DNA from: Singulisphaera sp. GP187
GTDB taxonomy: Bacteria > Planctomycetota > UBA1135 > UBA2386
Assembly: GCA_945871815.1 (NCBI GenBank)
Contig: CAMBXM010000005.1
Span: 1-55,494, forward strand
Direction of reading: 5' to 3'
DNA length: 55,494 nucleotides
The translations under genes were made by a program, and so were the position numbers. Below the pieces are notes generated by a model. That model searched no databases. It saw only the letters and a program-made list of their open reading frames with translations, and was not told the DNA's origin. Of this stretch, positions 51,304 through 55,494 are shown piece by piece (the first letter of the stretch is position 1; each line of letters begins with the position of its first letter).

Positions 51304-52782
51304 TCAGGGTTGCCAGCGCGGCGCTAGCAGTCGGCGCTTGCCGTCGCGCGAACGCGAGACATCCTCGTCGTTGAACAGGCGGTCCCAGAGCTGACACGTC
51401 ACTTCCTTGTGCTTCTGGTCGAGACCTTCGCAGTAGTTCGTGAACTTGCAGCGGCGCACTTCGTTGCCGCGCCCGAGTTCTGTCTTGCGGAACCAGTCTG
51501 GGTCGGCGAGCGATTGCCGCGCGCTGGCGACGATGTCGGCGTCGCCGTTCGCCAGGATGGCCTCGGCCTGTTCGAACGACGCGATGCCGCCCGCCGCGAC
51601 GATCGGCGTCGAGAAGCCAGCCTCGCGCACCGCGCGGCGGACCGCGCTCGCGAACGGCACGTTGCGCGAGAATGGCCCGCGTTCGTCGCTGCGCACTGTC
51701 GGCATGCACTCGTGGCCCGAGGGACCGGTGTACGGATACGCAGCTTCGCCGATGTTCGGCTGCTTGGCGTCGTCGAACTTGCCGCCGCGGCTGATCGACA
51801 AGAAGTCGAAGCCCGCCTTGGCGAACGCCACGCCGTGGTGCGCGGCGTCGGCGACGGTGCTGCCGCCAGCGATCACCTCGTCGCCGAGAAATCGCACGCC
51901 GGTGCAGAAGTCGCGGCCGACTGCCGTCCGCACCGCGGCGAAGACTTCGAGTGGGAGTCGCTGCCGGCCTTCGATCGAGCCGCCATAACCGTCGCTGCGC
52001 ACGTTGGTCCGCGACAGCAACGAGGCCATCGTATAGGCGTGCGCGAAATGCAGCTCGACGCCGTCGAAGCCGGCCGTGCGGGCGCGCATGGCGGCGGCGG
52101 CGAACAGCGGTGGTAGGGTCTGCGGCAAGTCGCGCACATGTGCGAGGTGCAGGTCATCGACCTGTTCGCGTTGGCCGAAGTCGAGGTCGCGAAGTTCGCG
52201 CTCCGTGAGTGCTGCGCGCTGTGCCGCTGTTGGCATTGCTGCCAGCGTGGCGCGAACCGCGGCATCGTCCGGCAGCGGCGAGCCTGCGTGCGCCGCGGCG
52301 GCCACGCGATGGCGATCCGTGAGTTGCAGGAATCGTGCGAGGAACTTCTCCGGCTCGGGGCGTCGCTTTATCGACAGGAAGTCGAGGATCTGCACGAAGA
52401 GCCGTGTGCGGCCGCTGCTCCGCTCGCGCACGAGGCGCACGAGTTCGCGAAGGCCATCGAGAAATCGATCGTGGCCGATGCGCAGCAATGGCCCGCTCGG
52501 CACATCGCGGATGCCAGTCGCTTCGACGACGAGCACGCCAGGCTGGCCGTCGGCAAAGCGGCCATACCAGTCGAGCACGTTTTGCGTGACGAACCCATCC
52601 TCGCTCGCCCGCCACGGCACCATTGCCGGGACCCACGTGCGCGTGCGTGCCGTGACCGGACCGAGCTGCACTGGCGAGAACCAGCGCGATGCAGCGGCTT
52701 GCTCCGCTGTCGGCCACTGCGCGTCCGGTAGTTGGTGCCAGACGACTCTGCTGCGTGCGTTCGGATCCGAAGGGGCGCTCAC
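51304..52782 (-). CDS. Old Yellow Enzyme-type NAD(P)H:flavin oxidoreductase
   Basis: 492 aa. FMN-binding TIM barrel: substrate and flavin loop GFDGVELHFAHAYTMASLLSRTNVRSDGYGGS (with HFAHAY in place of the usual H-x-A-H), GVRFLGDEVIAGG, PIVAAGGI and ADIVASARQSLADPDW. It is longer than plain OYE (~360 aa). The extra ~60 residues sit after the first strands (~160-205) and at the C-terminus. The C-terminus has three Cys (CKFTNYCEG, VTCQLW), which recall but do not match the Fe-S Cys set of 2,4-dienoyl-CoA reductases. Substrate unknown. Confidence 0.85.
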   Translation of the reverse strand: MSAPSDPNARSRVVWHQLPDAQWPTAEQAAASRWFSPVQLGPVTARTRTWVPAMVPWRASEDGFVTQNVLDWYGRFADGQPGVLVVEATGIRDVPSGPLLRIGHDRFLDGLRELVRLVRERSSGRTRLFVQILDFLSIKRRPEPEKFLARFLQLTDRHRVAAAAHAGSPLPDDAAVRATLAAMPTAAQRAALTERELRDLDFGQREQVDDLHLAHVRDLPQTLPPLFAAAAMRARTAGFDGVELHFAHAYTMASLLSRTNVRSDGYGGSIEGRQRLPLEVFAAVRTAVGRDFCTGVRFLGDEVIAGGSTVADAAHHGVAFAKAGFDFLSISRGGKFDDAKQPNIGEAAYPYTGPSGHECMPTVRSDERGPFSRNVPFASAVRRAVREAGFSTPIVAAGGIASFEQAEAILANGDADIVASARQSLADPDWFRKTELGRGNEVRRCKFTNYCEGLDQKHKEVTCQLWDRLFNDEDVSRSRDGKRRLLAPRWQP

Positions 52783-52795
52783 GAGGCGCGACAGC

Positions 52796-53884
52796 CTACT
52801 TGTCGGTGCTCGGCACTGCTGCCGTCCATTGCGCGAACGCCATCCCGTCCGGTCCTTTGCCGCCGGGGATGCGGTCCGTGACGGTGAAGGTCTTCAGGTC
52901 GATCACTGCGAGGAACTCACCGCGCTGGCACGCAATCCAGGCAAACGCCCCGTCGGGCTGCACGCAGATGCCGATCGGCACGGGACTGAGTTCGGTGTTG
53001 TCCGCGAGTAGATCGACCGTGTGGGCGAGAGTCTTGGTTGCGGCGTCAAACACCTGCACACAACCGGCCTCGGCGCACGACACCAGCGCGTGCGCTCCGT
53101 CGGCCGTGAAGGCGACACGGATTGGGAACGACGCGGTCTCGAGTGTGGTGGTCACGGCCCGCTTCTGTGCATCGACGACGCTGATGGTGTTGGCACTGCG
53201 GTTGCCGACCCAGATCGAGCCGTCGCGAGGCGAGATCGCCAGACCTTCGGCGCCGTCGCCGGTCGGCAGCACGCTGGCGGTCTCGGCGCTGCCATCGACT
53301 GCAAACCAGCCGAGTGAACCGTCCTGGATGCTGGTGCCGTAGGCCGTTCTGCCGTCAGGCGAGAGGTCGACCATGTGGAGTGTTGGCTGCGCGGTCTTCA
53401 GTGACCGAACGACCTTCTGGGTTTCGAGATCGACGACGAGCAGTCGGCGCAGCATCTCGCTGGTGACGACCACGTGGCGTCCATCGGGCAGGAAACGCAG
53501 GCCGTGCGGGCGCAGAAAGGTGCGCTGTTTGACTTTGCCATCGACCGTCTCTGCGTCGCTCAGTCCGATCGTGGCGAGGACGCGCGCATTCGGGATGTCG
53601 ATCACGGTCAGCGTGCTACCAGGGCGCTGGTCGCCGTAGTCGCTCACCACCGCGGTGCGGCCGTTGGGTGCCACTGCAACTTCGTGCGGGCCGTTGCCAA
53701 CCGGCACGGTGGCGACCAGCGTGCGGGTGGTTGGGTCGAACAACTGCGCGCGCGCGGCGGACTTCTCCAGCACGATGAGGCGGGATCCGCCTCCGGGTGC
53801 TCTCGTGTCGGTGTTCGGCTCCTGAGCAGTGGCACACAGAAGCAGGCCGGGCGAGAGCAAGAAGACGAACAAGACTGGAAGCAT
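52796..53884 (-). CDS. Secreted β-propeller (YncE-like) protein
   Basis: 362 aa from ATG 53884 with a signal peptide ending C-A-T-A-Q at ~21. Six or seven repeats of the YVTN/YncE type follow (LIVLEKSAARAQLFDPTTRTLVATVPVG; LLVVDLETQKVV; ISVVDAQKRAVTTTL; VQVFDAATKTLAHTV; LAVIDLKTFTVTDRI). Such propellers bind ligands or partners, and some are cytochrome or peptidoglycan-associated. No haem motif is present. It is divergent from the HEAT-repeat gene. Confidence 0.85.
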   Translation of the reverse strand: MLPVLFVFLLSPGLLLCATAQEPNTDTRAPGGGSRLIVLEKSAARAQLFDPTTRTLVATVPVGNGPHEVAVAPNGRTAVVSDYGDQRPGSTLTVIDIPNARVLATIGLSDAETVDGKVKQRTFLRPHGLRFLPDGRHVVVTSEMLRRLLVVDLETQKVVRSLKTAQPTLHMVDLSPDGRTAYGTSIQDGSLGWFAVDGSAETASVLPTGDGAEGLAISPRDGSIWVGNRSANTISVVDAQKRAVTTTLETASFPIRVAFTADGAHALVSCAEAGCVQVFDAATKTLAHTVDLLADNTELSPVPIGICVQPDGAFAWIACQRGEFLAVIDLKTFTVTDRIPGGKGPDGMAFAQWTAAVPSTDK

Positions 53885-53961
53885 GGAGTTCAAAGCGACG
53901 GGCGCGGCTTGCACAATGCAGCGCGCCTTCGCTCCTCTACCTACGCGCGTCCCCTGCTCTC

Positions 53962-55494
53962 GTGCGAATCCCCACCCGCCATTTTCAGGCTGTGCTGCTG
54001 TCTACTCTTGCCGCCGCCACTGCGGCGCAGCAGCCGAACCCGCCGCGGCCGGCGTCCACCGCACCTGCAGCCAAGCAGCCATGCGAGTCAGACTCAGGGA
54101 AGGACCAGGAGGCGCTGCTCGAGTCTGCACTGCAGCGCTGGGCGGAAGCGTCGAAGAAGCAGGATGCAAAGCGCTTGGCGGCGCTGCGAACGCTGGCGGC
54201 GTTTGACGACCCGCGCGTGACCGAAGTTCTGCTCGACGCACTTCGACGGTCCGGCGGCGATTGGACGTCATTGCAGATCGCGGATGCAATCGGCCTGAAG
54301 CCGCGTGCCAACGTGCTCACGCCGCTACTCGATCTGCTCGCAGCAAAGGGCACGCAGCCAGGGTTGCGCACGGCGGCGTGCCGCGCCATCGCGCGCCAGG
54401 GCAGCCGCGGCATCGACGCGTTGATCGCGATCGCAGCTGATGACACCGGCACCCAGTCGCACGAACTGAAGGTGGCGGCGATGAATGGACTGAGCGCTTG
54501 TGGTGAGGAGCGTGCGTGGCGCGGCCTCGCGCCACTCGCACTGCGCGGCAACTCCACAGAGCAACTCGCCGTCTTGCGACTTCTGGCCGCGGCCAAGGAT
54601 GTGAAGGCGGTGACGCAAGTGCGCCTTCGACTGCTCCAGGACAGCGATGACGTGCTCGCAGCCGCAGCGTGGCGGCAGCTCGCGGCGGAGGGTCATGCCA
54701 AATCACCGAGCGCGTTCGATGACCTGATCGGGCGGATGGGCGAGTCGCCCAGGCCAGCCGCGTGCGTCGAGTTGATCCAAGGACTCACCTACGGCATGCG
54801 ACCGTCGACGTTCGAGGACTTCCTTCGCCTCGCCAGCAACTCTTCGCCGATGGTCTATGCCGTGCTTTCGGCAACGGCCGGCGACTTTGCCAAGGACGGC
54901 AAACTCGTGCATTGGCTGCTCGAGGATGCGATCGACGGTGCGAGCGAGCCGTCGCGGTTGGTGATTCTCGCGATCCTCAGCAAGGCGAGCGTCGAGGACC
55001 TGAAGCCGATGGTCGGCAAGATCCGCGCCGGATTGGCCAAGCCGACGCGAGAAGCAGTCGAACTCGCGATTGCGACGTTGCCGGCACTGATCGCAGATCC
55101 CGCTTTCGAGCAGGACCTGCAGCGTATGGTCGACTCACAGGACCCACCGTTGCGCACGACGGGGCTCACGCTGATGTTGAACCTCGGCATCGACAGTGCT
55201 GTTCCGATTGCGCAGAGGCAGCTCGCCGCCAAGGAATGGGAGCTGCGCTCGGTGTGCTACCGCTACCTGGGCAAGTTCCGCAGTCTCGGGTCCATTCCGC
55301 TGCTGATCGATCGATTTGGCAAGGAGGACGGCCGCTTGCTGGCCGAGTTGTCCGAGGCCTTGTTCGTTCATGCTGGCGTCCGTTGCTGGAGCCGCGACGA
55401 GTGGGACGACTGGTGGCAGAAGAGCAAAGCCGGTCACGCACTGCCAGCCTGGGAGAGCGTGCACACGGCCAAGAAGAGTGCGTCAGGCGGCGGC
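53962..55494 (+). CDS. Exported HEAT-repeat protein (partial, runs off the window)
   Basis: At least 511 codons, open from a GTG at 53962 to the last base. A GTG at 53992 is the other possible start and directly opens the hydrophobic part of the signal (LLSTLAAATAAQ). After a Pro/Ala-rich linker come paired helices of the HEAT type: LAALRTLAAFDDPRVTEVLLDAL, LRTAACRAIARQGSRGIDAL, LKVAAMNGLSACGEERAW, VLRLLAAAKDVKAV, and later LRSVCYRYLGKFRSLGSIPLLID. The end has a Trp cluster (WSRDEWDDWWQKS). HEAT proteins are binding scaffolds; the role is unknown. Confidence 0.78.
   Translation, partial: MRIPTRHFQAVLLSTLAAATAAQQPNPPRPASTAPAAKQPCESDSGKDQEALLESALQRWAEASKKQDAKRLAALRTLAAFDDPRVTEVLLDALRRSGGDWTSLQIADAIGLKPRANVLTPLLDLLAAKGTQPGLRTAACRAIARQGSRGIDALIAIAADDTGTQSHELKVAAMNGLSACGEERAWRGLAPLALRGNSTEQLAVLRLLAAAKDVKAVTQVRLRLLQDSDDVLAAAAWRQLAAEGHAKSPSAFDDLIGRMGESPRPAACVELIQGLTYGMRPSTFEDFLRLASNSSPMVYAVLSATAGDFAKDGKLVHWLLEDAIDGASEPSRLVILAILSKASVEDLKPMVGKIRAGLAKPTREAVELAIATLPALIADPAFEQDLQRMVDSQDPPLRTTGLTLMLNLGIDSAVPIAQRQLAAKEWELRSVCYRYLGKFRSLGSIPLLIDRFGKEDGRLLAELSEALFVHAGVRCWSRDEWDDWWQKSKAGHALPAWESVHTAKKSASGGG

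Overview
The window is GC-rich bacterial DNA. Genes are densely packed, start codons are often GTG or TTG, and several proteins are large, secreted, Cys-containing and β-rich. I infer a member of the Planctomycetota, from the style of the secreted proteins together with a flagellated, B12-dependent lifestyle. This is inference; no rRNA or marker gene in the window settles it.

Layout. (1) 1-1 kb: a 3' fragment of a tRNA-Asp gene that looks like an integration scar, short direct repeats, and a small zinc-binding protein gene. (2) 1-15.8 kb, housekeeping and envelope genes: ppk1 (minus strand), divergent from pilT (plus strand); a minus-strand block of a degenerate sensor/receiver protein, rph and rdgB; a membrane spermidine-synthase-like protein; a Ca2+/Na+ antiporter; a methyltransferase coupled to an unknown protein; and, on the plus strand, a two-domain glycosyltransferase directly before the flagellar genes. 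(3) 15.9-25.2 kb: an uninterrupted flagellar basal-body, export and switch operon, flgB-flgC-fliE-fliF-fliG-fliH-fliI-fliJ-motE-like-fliL-fliM-fliN. Several of its junctions overlap or have gaps of a few bases. (4) 25.6-27.4 kb: a DinB-like protein, a tiny Myb/SANT-like protein and a YciI-like lipoprotein. (5) 27.8-30.3 kb: two tandem paralogous secreted proteins, each preceded by the same ~160-nt leader. (6) 30.4-35.1 kb: a thioredoxin-like protein whose WCxxC motif is encoded W-TGA-GPC in an otherwise open frame, a strong selenoprotein candidate, divergent from metH. (7) 35.2-49.7 kb, all minus strand: five paralogous secreted proteins of 581-588 residues in tandem, a membrane glycosyltransferase, and an M36-like metalloprotease. 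(8) 50-55.5 kb: a membrane protein, an Old-Yellow-Enzyme-type oxidoreductase, a β-propeller protein, and a HEAT-repeat protein cut off by the window end.

How it fits together. The flagellar operon encodes the MS ring, the C ring and the export ATPase complex. The glycosyltransferase placed just upstream may modify flagellin or surface polymers. Eight secreted proteins (27787-30303 and 35185-49675) end in related C-terminal sequence, with a core of IPN, F-x-G, L-x-x-Q and a terminal Ser-Asn/Asp turn. This suggests a common surface-sorting or assembly tail. Perfect or near-perfect hairpins lie between many of the secreted-protein genes, so these look like separate transcription units.

The most notable observations are the candidate selenoprotein, the common C-terminal module with its tandem paralog array (including one member with a relocated segment), and the duplicated leader upstream of the 27.8 and 29.2 kb genes.
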